A stretch of 8,311 bases of DNA from Clostridiaceae bacterium (GTDB taxonomy: Bacteria > Bacillota > Clostridia > DSM-8532): the NCBI GenBank assembly GCA_025361665.1, contig JANYKF010000148.1, positions 1-8,311 on the forward strand, in the 5' to 3' direction. Both the position numbers and the translations under genes were made by a program. The notes beneath the pieces were generated by a model. That model made no database searches and was not told where the DNA came from. It saw only the letters and a program-made list of their open reading frames with translations. Shown one piece after another: positions 1-5,795 of the stretch. Positions within the stretch are counted from its first letter, which is position 1, and each line of letters starts with the position of its first letter.

Positions 1-224
1 AGCCTGTCGGTGGGAGAGTTGTATGCGCGATGGAGGGCGAGGGTCAGTTCCACGACACCAAGATTGGACGCCAGGTGTCCTCCCGTTCTGGCGACGCTGG
101 CAATCAGCACATGCCTGATTTCCTCCGCGAGTGATTCCATCTGATCCATGGACAAGGCACGAAGCTTCTCCGGACCCGATATGGCGGCCAGCAGCCCAGG
201 TGAGTAATTGAACGGTTTCTTCAA
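1..224 (-). CDS. dxs: 1-deoxy-D-xylulose-5-phosphate synthase, N-terminal part (cut by window edge)
   Basis: This is the first 74 codons of DXS, the thiamine-diphosphate enzyme that condenses pyruvate and glyceraldehyde 3-phosphate in the first step of the MEP isoprenoid pathway in the cytoplasm; the rest lies beyond base 1. The visible part reads like a DXS start: [17 protein letters not shown] (residues 25-41), then [18 protein letters not shown] (48-65). By family knowledge the GGH histidine (residue 50) corresponds to the active-site histidine near residue 49 in E. coli DXS. The start is TTG: GGAGG lies 7 bases upstream, and no ATG occurs in frame between this TTG and the upstream stop at 252-254. 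The gene begins 27 bases after the oapA stop, so the two are probably co-transcribed. It shares the isoprenoid pathway with ispA on the other side of the OLE RNA. Identity is secure; completeness cannot be judged. Confidence 0.93.
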   Translation of the reverse strand, partial: MKKPFNYSPGLLAAISGPEKLRALSMDQMESLAEEIRHVLIASVARTGGHLASNLGVVELTLALHRAYNSPTDR

Positions 225-251
225 ATTGATGCCTCCAAGGGGATTGAATGC

Positions 252-908
252 TCAGGGCCTTCCCTTTTGTTTCCGCATGATGTCCGCAAAGAATGAAAAA
301 AGGCGCCCTACCGCGAAAATGATGTAATTGCTGTTTTCAATGCCGAAGTTTTTCCCGAAGGCCTTCCCTCCGACCGTCAGGGCCGCGATGACCGCACCCA
401 TCAGGATTTCCACCCATCCTGTGTCGGACAGGCGCCCATACACCCGGAAAACGATGGCGGCGCCGGCCGTCCCGCTGACGACGCTGCAAATGTCCCCCAC
501 CACGTCGTTGCAGATGCTGGATACCCTGGAGGCATTCCGGATCAGCAGGATGGAATGCCGGGCCCCGCGCATTTTCCGGGAAGCCATGGAATGAAAGGGG
601 ATTTCTTCCGCGGCTGTCACCGCCACCCCAATCATGTCGAAGACAATGCCGACGGCCATGATGACGATGACGACCAGAAAGGCCCCTATCGGCTCCACAT
701 GGGCAAACAGGCTGCTGGACAGCAGGAGCAGGAGCACGGAAATGGAAAAGGACAGGGCCATGATGAAAAGGGACCACAGGGTGTGCCTGCGCTCCAGCCC
801 GGCTTCCCTTTTAAAGGGAATGGACTGTGTGATGGCTTTGCGGTGCTTGTCCCGCTGTGCCATGTACTTGCTTTCAGATTTCTGCTTCCGCAATGTTTTT
901 GCTCCCAT
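252..908 (-). CDS. oapA: OLE-associated membrane protein OapA
   Basis: This is a small basic integral membrane protein lying directly downstream of the OLE RNA and upstream of dxs, the known position of oapA. In the family, OapA binds OLE RNA, probably as a dimer, and brings it to the cytoplasmic membrane; loss of the complex in Bacillus halodurans is linked to sensitivity to short-chain alcohols, cold and magnesium. Counting from the ATG at 908 (218 residues), the protein has a lysine/arginine-rich start (1-42), hydrophobic helices near 45-68, 72-101, 140-156 and 166-182, and a charged loop between helices 2 and 3 containing EEIPFHSMASRK and the strongly patterned ICNDVVGDICSVVSG. A further amphipathic stretch (YIIFAVGRLFSFF) precedes a basic tail. 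The start is uncertain: a TTG at 953 (233 residues) and an ATG at 863 (203 residues) are in frame, and none has a strong Shine-Dalgarno. The family assignment rests on position and topology, not on an alignment. Confidence 0.85.
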   Translation of the reverse strand: MGAKTLRKQKSESKYMAQRDKHRKAITQSIPFKREAGLERRHTLWSLFIMALSFSISVLLLLLSSSLFAHVEPIGAFLVVIVIMAVGIVFDMIGVAVTAAEEIPFHSMASRKMRGARHSILLIRNASRVSSICNDVVGDICSVVSGTAGAAIVFRVYGRLSDTGWVEILMGAVIAALTVGGKAFGKNFGIENSNYIIFAVGRLFSFFADIMRKQKGRP

Positions 909-998
909 TCTCTTCCCGTCCGCGCAGCCGGATCGCTCCGGAACAACAGGCAAGCACGAAAAATGCGGAACCGCCTGATGGGGAGAAGATGTGAAAAT

Positions 999-1611
999 AT
1001 GCAGAATGACGGCTTTCCGAGTAAATTTTGCGTCTTAGGTCAGGCAGGATTTCCCCGTTCATGGCCCGTCGTCGCCGTACGGGTGGTTTCCCATTGTCAT
1101 GTCCGCCGAAGGGTTGCCCGCTCCGGAGCCTGATCGCCACTGAAGTCCACACTGTAATCCCCGGAAAGCCTGGCGTACAGCCTAGGGGTTTTCCCCATGA
1201 GCCTTATCCACTTCTAGCCTCTTTTGCAGAACCTTTTTCAGATGGCAATAATGCTTCTGTGCCGGCCGGCACATTAACACCTGATCCATCATCCCAGAGG
1301 CTCCACGCAAGGCAGGCTACACTGTCCACAGCACCATGAGGGTACCGCATGACAGGTTTGCGCCCATCTCGTAGCCAAGGTTTATTCCGCACAAGCGGTC
1401 AGCCTGTCTCCCACAAGGTAGGGTCTCCGCGGTGGAGGGGTCATTTCCCGCATGCCATTGCGGGCCGCCCCTGAACCTTAACTCCCAGCATCAGCCCAGG
1501 ACTGGGCGTCGCAAGCCAACACCAGGAACTTCATCGATGTGCCCTTTAACGGATTTTTAAGCCCGTCTTCGAAGCAGGCAGTACTGACTAGGATACTGCG
1601 TCATTCCGCAC
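999..1611 (-). ncRNA. ole: OLE RNA (Ornate, Large, Extremophilic noncoding RNA)
   Basis: About 613 nt without a credible protein gene lie between ispA and oapA-dxs, which is the diagnostic place for OLE RNA, and the length matches the roughly 600-nt family size. The ends are set by two independent signs. A sigma-A promoter places the start at about 1611. The first bases (GUGCGGAAUGACG, 1611-1599) can pair with CGUCAUUCUGCAU (1011-999) over 13 bp with two G-U pairs. Inside are many local helices: GCAGTA with TACTGC just after the first arm; CCCGCA/TGCGGG (1447-1452 with 1459-1464) under an AGGGG/CCCCT pair (1436-1440 with 1468-1472); GGGG-AAAA-CCCC (1185-1196); CTGTA/TACAG (1152-1156 with 1176-1180); CCCGT/ACGGG in the 3' part; and a self-complementary 14-mer at 1259-1272. 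Known OLE RNA binds OapA at the membrane. I saw no strong terminator after 999, so read-through into oapA-dxs is likely. The call rests on synteny, size and structure; a covariance search was not possible. Confidence 0.88.
1259..1272 (-). other. Perfect 14-nt self-complementary site inside the OLE RNA
   Basis: The sequence GTGCCGGCCGGCAC is its own reverse complement. In the RNA it can fold as a 5-bp stem with a GGCC tetraloop, and the self-complementary loop could also pair with the same loop of another RNA copy. The palindrome is seen directly; a role in RNA-RNA contact is only a possibility. Confidence 0.5.
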
Positions 1612-1617
1612 CGCTTG

Positions 1618-1647
1618 ATTATACCATAAAGTCGATTCCGATGTAAA
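1618..1647 (-). promoter_or_regulatory. Sigma-A promoter of the OLE RNA
   Basis: On the minus strand TTTACA (1647-1642, five of six consensus bases) and a perfect TATAAT (1623-1618) are separated by 18 bases. The expected start, about seven bases on, falls at about 1611, the first base of the long-range closing helix of the RNA. The -35 box overlaps the end of the ispA terminator, so OLE would be made independently of the nusB-ispA transcript. Confidence 0.75.
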
Positions 1648-1668
1648 AACCCGCTCTCAGCGGGTTTT
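1646..1668 (-). terminator. Intrinsic terminator after ispA
   Basis: A perfect 10-bp stem, AAAACCCGCT with AGCGGGTTTT, has a 3-base loop. On the minus strand its descending arm runs into five T residues (1649-1645). It lies about 40 bases after the ispA stop and would end the nusB-xseA-xseB-ispA message before the OLE RNA. The stem is A-rich on the other side too, so it could be bidirectional, but no plus-strand gene needs it. Confidence 0.8.
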
Positions 1669-1707
1669 CCGGCCTTTTCCGCGCTCCGGCCGCCGCATGG
1701 AATCCTT

Positions 1708-2667
1708 TCAAAAGGTGCGGTCGGCCACGAAAACTGCCATTTCCCTCAGAAAGGACGCACGGCCGCCGAATCCGGAAAGCGCTTCCAGCGCAGCGCGTCT
1801 TGCGTCGGAAAGGGCCATCCGGGCGCCATCCCCGCCAAGCAGCGTCACATAGGTGGTCTTCCCGTTCCGCGCATCGCTGCCGATTGGTTTCCCGAGTTCC
1901 GCCTCCGTGCCCTGCACATCCAGCAAATCATCCCGGATTTGGAACGCGAGGCCGAGGTGATCCGCATACAGGGCCAATGCAGCCTCCTCTTCAGGACCCG
2001 CTCCGCAGAGAATGGCCGGGGAAGCGACCGCCGCGCGGATCAGGGCTCCGGTCTTGAGCCGGTGCATCCGCTCGAGCAGGTTCCTGTCCGCCTGGCAGCC
2101 TTCCGATTCCATGTCGATGACTTGTCCCCCGACCATCCCGCAGGCTCCGGCCGCGTCCGCCAGGCAGCGCATGGCCCGCACGCACCGCGCAAGATCGGCG
2201 GCACTTTCGGTTCCGGCCTCGAGCACCGACTTGAGCATCAGTTCATAGGAACGGTTGAGCAGGGCGTCTCCCGCCAGAATGGCCATCGCTTCGCCGAATA
2301 CCTTGTGGCTTGTCGGCCGTCCCCGCCGGAAATCGTCATTGTCCATGGCCGGCAAATCATCATGGATGAGGGAATAGGCATGGATGAGTTCCAGCGCGCA
2401 GGCAAAAGGAAGCATCAGGCTGCTCCCGCCCCCGAGCATATCTCCGACGGCGAGAAACAGGACCGGGCGAATCCGCTTTCCCCCGGAGGACGCACTGTAC
2501 CGCATCGCCTCATGCAGCCGCCGTTCCGGAACATCCGGCACCGTCAGGATGGCTTCCAGCTCCGCATCGACCCGGGCGGCATACCGGGCCAGCCGTGCCG
2601 CAAAAGCATCACGACCGAACGGGATTGGGTCAGTAGCGCCCGTCTCGGGACCCATCACCGCATTCAT
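1708..2667 (-). CDS. ispA: Farnesyl diphosphate synthase (short-chain polyprenyl synthase)
   Basis: A 319-residue class I trans-prenyltransferase that adds isopentenyl diphosphate units to allylic diphosphates in the cytoplasm, normally making C15 farnesyl diphosphate for quinone and undecaprenyl lipid synthesis. All key motifs are present: GGKRIRP (62-68), the first Asp-rich motif DDLPAMD (103-109), KTG (205-207), GGQVIDM (180-186) and the second Asp-rich motif DDLLD (246-250). HAYSLIHDDLPAMD matches bacterial FPP synthases of the E. coli IspA type, which favours C15 over longer products, though geranylgeranyl diphosphate cannot be excluded. The ATG abuts the xseB stop (TAGATG) with no clear Shine-Dalgarno, so translation is probably coupled to xseB. 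A second in-frame ATG four codons later is also possible. A terminator follows at 1646-1668. Confidence 0.95.
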   Translation of the reverse strand: MNAVMGPETGATDPIPFGRDAFAARLARYAARVDAELEAILTVPDVPERRLHEAMRYSASSGGKRIRPVLFLAVGDMLGGGSSLMLPFACALELIHAYSLIHDDLPAMDNDDFRRGRPTSHKVFGEAMAILAGDALLNRSYELMLKSVLEAGTESAADLARCVRAMRCLADAAGACGMVGGQVIDMESEGCQADRNLLERMHRLKTGALIRAAVASPAILCGAGPEEEAALALYADHLGLAFQIRDDLLDVQGTEAELGKPIGSDARNGKTTYVTLLGGDGARMALSDARRAALEALSGFGGRASFLREMAVFVADRTF

Positions 2668-2940
2668 CTACAGATCACGCTCGTTCATCGGGACGGCCTT
2701 CACGCCGTCATCTCCCTCAAGCAGAACCATCATACGCTTCTCCATGGCATCCAGGCGCCCCGTGAGCAGCCGGATGAGGCTGATACCCTCGTCAAACGCC
2801 CGCAGGGAGTCTTCCAGCGGCATCGACCCGCTTTCCATCCTTGACACAGTCTCTTCCAGCTTTGCCAGCGCTGCTTCGTATGTCATTTCCGTCTCGGGAC
2901 CGAGGTTCTGACTTGGCGCTATCTCTTTTCTCTTTGCCAT
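2668..2940 (-). CDS. xseB: Exodeoxyribonuclease VII small subunit
   Basis: A 90-residue helical protein that joins XseA to form exonuclease VII, which degrades single-stranded DNA to short oligonucleotides in the cytoplasm. After an unconserved, polar N-terminal tail of about 19 residues comes the family core: TYEAALAKLEETVSRMESG (20-38), then MPLEDSLRAFDEGISLIR (40-57) and a coiled-coil end, LDAMEKRM. Length is usual for XseB. The start is well supported: GGGAGG lies 7 bases before the ATG. It begins 63 bases after the xseA stop and touches the ispA start, so it sits inside one transcription unit with both. Confidence 0.95.
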   Translation of the reverse strand: MAKRKEIAPSQNLGPETEMTYEAALAKLEETVSRMESGSMPLEDSLRAFDEGISLIRLLTGRLDAMEKRMMVLLEGDDGVKAVPMNERDL

Positions 2941-3003
2941 GCGTTTTCCTCCCGTTTCCGATTGTGTTTCGGATGATTCCGGACAAGCAGCACGATTTTG
3001 CGC

Positions 3004-4239
3004 TTATGGTTCGGACGAACCGCCTCCGGAAACCAATACCTGCGGATGAAGCGATTCCACCCTTGCTTTCAGCGTTCCGTCATGGAATCGGACACGGATT
3101 CGCTCACCCTGCCTGATATCGGCCAGACAGGCCAGTGTCCTGCCATCTTCCTTTGACACAGTAGCGTATCCGCGCGCCAGGACCTGCAGCGGGCTCATCG
3201 CATGGAGTTTCCCGGCAAGCAGGGACAGGCGTCCGTCCGCGCGTTCAAGGCTTGCAGCCGCGGCCAGCCGGATTCTCTGCGCAAGTCCGTCCAATCCCTG
3301 GCGGCGCTGATCAAGGACGGAAAGCGGGCGCCTGAAGACGGGCCGCGCGGAAAGCCGTTCCAACCGCACCCGTGCCATCTCCAGCCGTCTTGCGAACCCG
3401 TTGCGGTTGCGGCTGCCGATTTGTGCAAGATACTCCCGAAGTGCGGCCAGGTCCGGCACAGCCAGCTCCGCCGCCGCCGAAGGAGTCGGCGCGCGTAAAT
3501 CCGCGACGAAATCGGCGATGGTGAAGTCCGTTTCATGTCCCACCGCGGAGATGACGGGCACCCGGCTTTTCCGGATGGCTCTGGCAAGGCTTTCGTCGTT
3601 GAACGGCCACAAATCCTCCAGGGAGCCGCCGCCCCGTGCAAGGATGATTACGTCTACCCCCGGCACCGACTGCAATTGCATCAGCGCCGCCTCAATCCTG
3701 GCCGCCGCGTCGGTCCCCTGCACGGCGGAAGGGGCCAGCAGCAGGGAAGCGGTTGGGAATCTGCGGAAGAGGACATTGCGGATATCGCGGATAACTGCGC
3801 CGGTTGGCGACGTGACAACTCCGACGATCCGGGGAAGAAACGGGATCGGCCGCTTGACCGCCGAATCGAAGAGGCCCTCTTTCTCCAGTTTCGCCTTGCG
3901 CTGCTCAAAGGCCAGATACAGGCTGCCCAACCCATCCGGCTCCATCCGGTCCGGATACAGCTGATACGTGCCGCCTGCCTCATAGACGGAAACGGACCCG
4001 TGGACAAGTACACGGAGACCGTCCTCGGGTCGGAACCGCAGCCGGCTGTTGGCCGAGCGGAACATCGCGCAGCGGATGACGCTCTCTTCGTCCTTGAGCG
4101 TGAAATACATGTGTCCGGAGGAATGATGCTTGAAATTGGATATCTCGCCCGCGACCGACACGTCGGAGAGGCTTTCATCTTCGGCAAACAGCAGCCCGAT
4201 GTGCCGGGTCAAGCCCGAAACCGTCCATGCCTTGATCAT
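3004..4239 (-). CDS. xseA: Exodeoxyribonuclease VII large subunit
   Basis: The 411-residue catalytic subunit of exonuclease VII, acting on single-stranded DNA ends in repair and recombination. The N-terminal OB-fold for DNA binding covers about residues 3-98 (VSVAGEISNFKHHSSGHMYF at 27-46). The catalytic domain follows with VVTSPTGAVIRDI (141-153), ILARGGGSLEDLWPFNDE (199-216) and VISAVGHETDFTIADFVADL (229-248), then APTPSAAAEL. A helical arm (about 262-345) precedes the conserved SPLQVLARGYATV (349-361) and a small C-terminal beta segment. All are typical of full-length XseA. The ATG overlaps the nusB stop by four bases (ATGA), with GAGG 7 bases upstream, so translation is probably coupled. 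In Bacillus-type clusters folD often lies between nusB and xseA; it is absent here. Confidence 0.97.
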   Translation of the reverse strand: MIKAWTVSGLTRHIGLLFAEDESLSDVSVAGEISNFKHHSSGHMYFTLKDEESVIRCAMFRSANSRLRFRPEDGLRVLVHGSVSVYEAGGTYQLYPDRMEPDGLGSLYLAFEQRKAKLEKEGLFDSAVKRPIPFLPRIVGVVTSPTGAVIRDIRNVLFRRFPTASLLLAPSAVQGTDAAARIEAALMQLQSVPGVDVIILARGGGSLEDLWPFNDESLARAIRKSRVPVISAVGHETDFTIADFVADLRAPTPSAAAELAVPDLAALREYLAQIGSRNRNGFARRLEMARVRLERLSARPVFRRPLSVLDQRRQGLDGLAQRIRLAAAASLERADGRLSLLAGKLHAMSPLQVLARGYATVSKEDGRTLACLADIRQGERIRVRFHDGTLKARVESLHPQVLVSGGGSSEP

Positions 4240-4661
4240 GTCCCGGCCTCTTGCGACGGATGAATATCAAGATACACCTTGGCGAGAACGCCGTTGACGA
4301 AAGTCCTTGAATGGTCGTCCCCGTATTTTTTGGATAACTCGACCGCCTCATTGATGGAGACGGAGGCGGGAATATCGGAGCGGAAAGCCATCTCATAGCT
4401 GGAAAGGCGCATGATGGAGAGATCCACCTTCGGCATGCGGTTGGCCGTCCAGCCCTTGGCATATCGTGAAATCCGCTCATCAAGCTCTTCTGCGTGCGTG
4501 AGAACCCCACGCACCACATCCAGGAAATACTCCAGCTCCACCGCATCCGTCAAGGCATTGTCCTCACAGAAACGGCCTATCTGCTCCTCGACGTCATCGC
4601 GCTGGAGCATGGTCTGAAAAATGAGTTTCATGGCGCATTCGCGCGTCTCCCGTCTGCCCAA
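4236..4661 (-). CDS. nusB: Transcription antitermination factor NusB
   Basis: A 141-residue all-helical RNA-binding protein that, with NusE (S10), binds boxA RNA and stabilises elongation complexes, mainly on rRNA operons. The N-terminal arginine-rich GRRETRECAMKLIFQ (2-16) and the C-terminal IPASVSINEAVELSKKYG followed by TFVNGVLAKV are classic NusB signatures, and the length is normal. The start is TTG at 4661: GGAGG lies about 9 bases upstream, the next in-frame ATG would remove the conserved arginine motif, and the nearby ATG at 4676 is out of frame. It opens the tightly packed nusB-xseA-xseB-ispA unit. The 73 bases between it and the upstream methyltransferase hold a tandem repeat and a possible promoter. 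Confidence 0.96.
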   Translation of the reverse strand: MGRRETRECAMKLIFQTMLQRDDVEEQIGRFCEDNALTDAVELEYFLDVVRGVLTHAEELDERISRYAKGWTANRMPKVDLSIMRLSSYEMAFRSDIPASVSINEAVELSKKYGDDHSRTFVNGVLAKVYLDIHPSQEAGT

Positions 4662-4680
4662 GGGGAAGTACCTCCATCCG

Positions 4681-4740
4681 TCCGGAAAGCCGTGATCATT
4701 ATGTCACATCCTCCGGAAAGTCGTGACCATCATATCACAT
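4681..4740 (-). repeat. Tandem imperfect 29-bp repeat with GTGA-N8-TCAC dyads
   Basis: Two copies (4681-4709 and 4712-4740) share 25 of 29 positions with a period of 31 bases. Each begins TCCGGAAAG and holds GTGA, eight bases, TCAC (4692-4707 and 4723-4738). The second copy contains the last Met codon and stop of the methyltransferase gene. The 31-base offset is close to three DNA helical turns, so a dimeric regulator could bind both on one face; a simple slippage duplication of the gene end explains it as well. Confidence 0.6.
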
Positions 4741-4757
4741 GGGGCGCCTGGCGACAA
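4729..4757 (-). promoter_or_regulatory. Possible sigma-A promoter of the nusB-xseA-xseB-ispA unit
   Basis: On the minus strand TTGTCG (4757-4752) and TATGAT (4734-4729) are 17 bases apart, matching four and five of six consensus bases. The -10 box lies within one GTGA-N8-TCAC dyad, so a bound regulator could block it. The other repeat copy carries a second -10-like CATAAT without a good -35. The start would be about 60 bases upstream of nusB. Confidence 0.4.
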
Positions 4758-5478
4758 AGAAAAGCCGTTCCGTTTCCGGCCCGGGCTTGTGAACCGTGAA
4801 CCCGTCACAAACAGACAGGAAATCCAAACCGGCGCGCCCCAGAAGTTCCCGAATCTCATCCTCCCGCCAGGCACGCTCCTCATGGACCTCATCCTGCCGA
4901 AGGAACCGCCCTTCCCCATCCGAGAGGAAGAAGGTGAGGTCGAACGTGCAGACGGCACGCCGCCTGTCGTACGTGCTGTTCCAGAGCCATGTGACCTCGT
5001 CGTCCACATGGTAGAACGTCTGGCCGGGCAATAGGACGGAGAGCTTGTAGGGAGAATTCAAGTCGAATAAAAAAAGGCCGCCCGGGTCCAGGTAATTCCT
5101 GACAAGGCGGAATGTTTTCAGCATCTGGCGTTTATCAGTGACATAATTCAGCACATCCATCGTGGCCAGGATCGCCCCTACGGTGCCATACAATTCAAAT
5201 GAGCGGACATCCTGAAGCAGGAGGAGCAGATCCTTCCCTTCCGACGCCGCCTTGCGGGAAGCGCAATCCAGCATTTCCGGCGAATTGTCAACGCCGATCA
5301 GGTCGAACCCACGTGAAATCAAGGACAAGGCGAGGCTTCCCGAGCCACAGCCCAAATCAAGCACCAAAGACGGCTGAATGCGGCAGGACTTGAACACATG
5401 CTCAACATGGTCGGCCATCGCTTCGTAATCGATGTCCCATGTCAGTTTGTCATATACCTGGGCCAACGTGATGTACAT
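4735..5478 (-). CDS. Class I SAM-dependent methyltransferase, YqeM-like
   Basis: A 247-residue soluble Rossmann-fold methyltransferase. Motif I, VLDLGCGSGSLALSL, is at 39-53; the acidic ribose-binding residue follows in IGVDNSPEML (61-70, Asp64); LLQDVRSFEL (88-97) fits motif III; and ATMDVLNYVTD (105-115) and LDPGGLFLFDLNSPYKL (130-146) complete the core. The N-terminal YDKLTWDIDYEAMADHV and the C-terminal beta-rich part (about 152-247) resemble the Firmicute YqeM group, whose substrate I do not know. YqeM usually sits near rsfS, so its place here differs from that arrangement. The ATG at 5478 has GCGAGG 5 bases upstream. It starts 65 bases after the spore-protein stop, with no clear terminator between, and could be read from that side. 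Confidence 0.88.
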   Translation of the reverse strand: MYITLAQVYDKLTWDIDYEAMADHVEHVFKSCRIQPSLVLDLGCGSGSLALSLISRGFDLIGVDNSPEMLDCASRKAASEGKDLLLLLQDVRSFELYGTVGAILATMDVLNYVTDKRQMLKTFRLVRNYLDPGGLFLFDLNSPYKLSVLLPGQTFYHVDDEVTWLWNSTYDRRRAVCTFDLTFFLSDGEGRFLRQDEVHEERAWREDEIRELLGRAGLDFLSVCDGFTVHKPGPETERLFFVARRPM

Positions 5479-5543
5479 TCGTGCCTCGCCGTATTTACAT
5501 GCCAGCCATCATTTGCATCGGGGGCCTGTGTCCAAAAAACTTC

Positions 5544-5708
5544 CTATAGACGGACTTCATTTTCGCGTTTCTGACGGCGTGACACCAACCCGCCGATCCT
5601 GCCCGTTTCCTTGGCGGAAAGGCTCTTCCATCCATCCCGGACCACTTTGTCCATCAGGCCGAGTTCACGGGCCACCTGCAGCTTCAAGGTCTCTTCCTTC
5701 TTCAGCAT
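5544..5708 (-). CDS. Small acid-soluble spore protein, alpha/beta type (54 residues)
   Basis: A 54-residue basic protein. Its core LKLQVARELGL (8-18) followed by LSAKETGRIGGLVSRR (30-45) parallels the two conserved blocks of alpha/beta SASPs, for example KLEIASEFGV and TSRANGSVGGEITKRL in Bacillus SspA. The spacer DKVVRDGW matches a Clostridia subgroup I recall with a Trp in this loop. Such proteins coat and protect DNA in the dormant spore and are cleaved by the Gpr protease on germination. Where classic SASPs have Glu before the cleaved bond (KLE-IA), this one has Gln (KLQ-VA), so Gpr cleavage may be altered. The gene is shorter than typical SASPs and lacks the usual N-terminal tail. An excellent AGGTGA Shine-Dalgarno lies 5 bases before the ATG and is itself in a hairpin. 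It lies alone between the protease and methyltransferase genes. Confidence 0.8.
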   Translation of the reverse strand: MLKKEETLKLQVARELGLMDKVVRDGWKSLSAKETGRIGGLVSRRQKRENEVRL

Positions 5709-5713
5709 GATCT

Positions 5714-5729
5714 TCACCTCGCAAGGTGA
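5714..5729 (-). promoter_or_regulatory. Hairpin covering the Shine-Dalgarno of the spore-protein gene
   Basis: On the minus strand TCACCT, loop TGCG, AGGTGA forms a perfect 6-bp stem whose second arm is the ribosome-binding site. A possible sporulation-type promoter, TGAATA (5755-5750), 17 bases, TAATCA (5732-5727), would start transcription after the first arm and leave the site open. The stem is seen directly; the promoter, especially its -10 box, is weak. Confidence 0.45.
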
Positions 5730-5795
5730 TTACCACAAATGACGATGCTTATTCACAAAGAAAGAAGCGTGCGGATATTTTTGTGTGCGGCACTT

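Noticed and set aside
954..998. GCGG-TT-CCGC followed by ATTTTT as a terminator for OLE RNA
   Set aside because: The loop is too small for a full stem, leaving about three base pairs; not a convincing terminator.
1028..1339. Plus-strand open frame of about 103 codons over the gene-free region, and a minus-strand one at 874-1152
   Set aside because: No recognisable motifs, no Shine-Dalgarno, composition follows RNA helices, and both lie over the OLE RNA and its flank.
1939..2844. Long plus-strand open frame (about 301 codons) opposite ispA and xseB
   Set aside because: It is antisense to two certain genes; GC-rich codon bias leaves the opposite strand open.
2639..2908. Shared CCCGAGACGG stretch near the starts of xseB and ispA (both encode GPET)
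   Set aside because: Only about ten bases, no wider similarity; likely chance.
3535..4263. Plus-strand open frame (about 242 codons) opposite xseA
   Set aside because: Antisense shadow of a full-length conserved gene with no family features.
5757..5795. Possible terminator after the S41 protease (AAGTGC with GCACGCTT, then a T/C-rich run)
   Set aside because: The stem is broken and the tail is not a clean T run.
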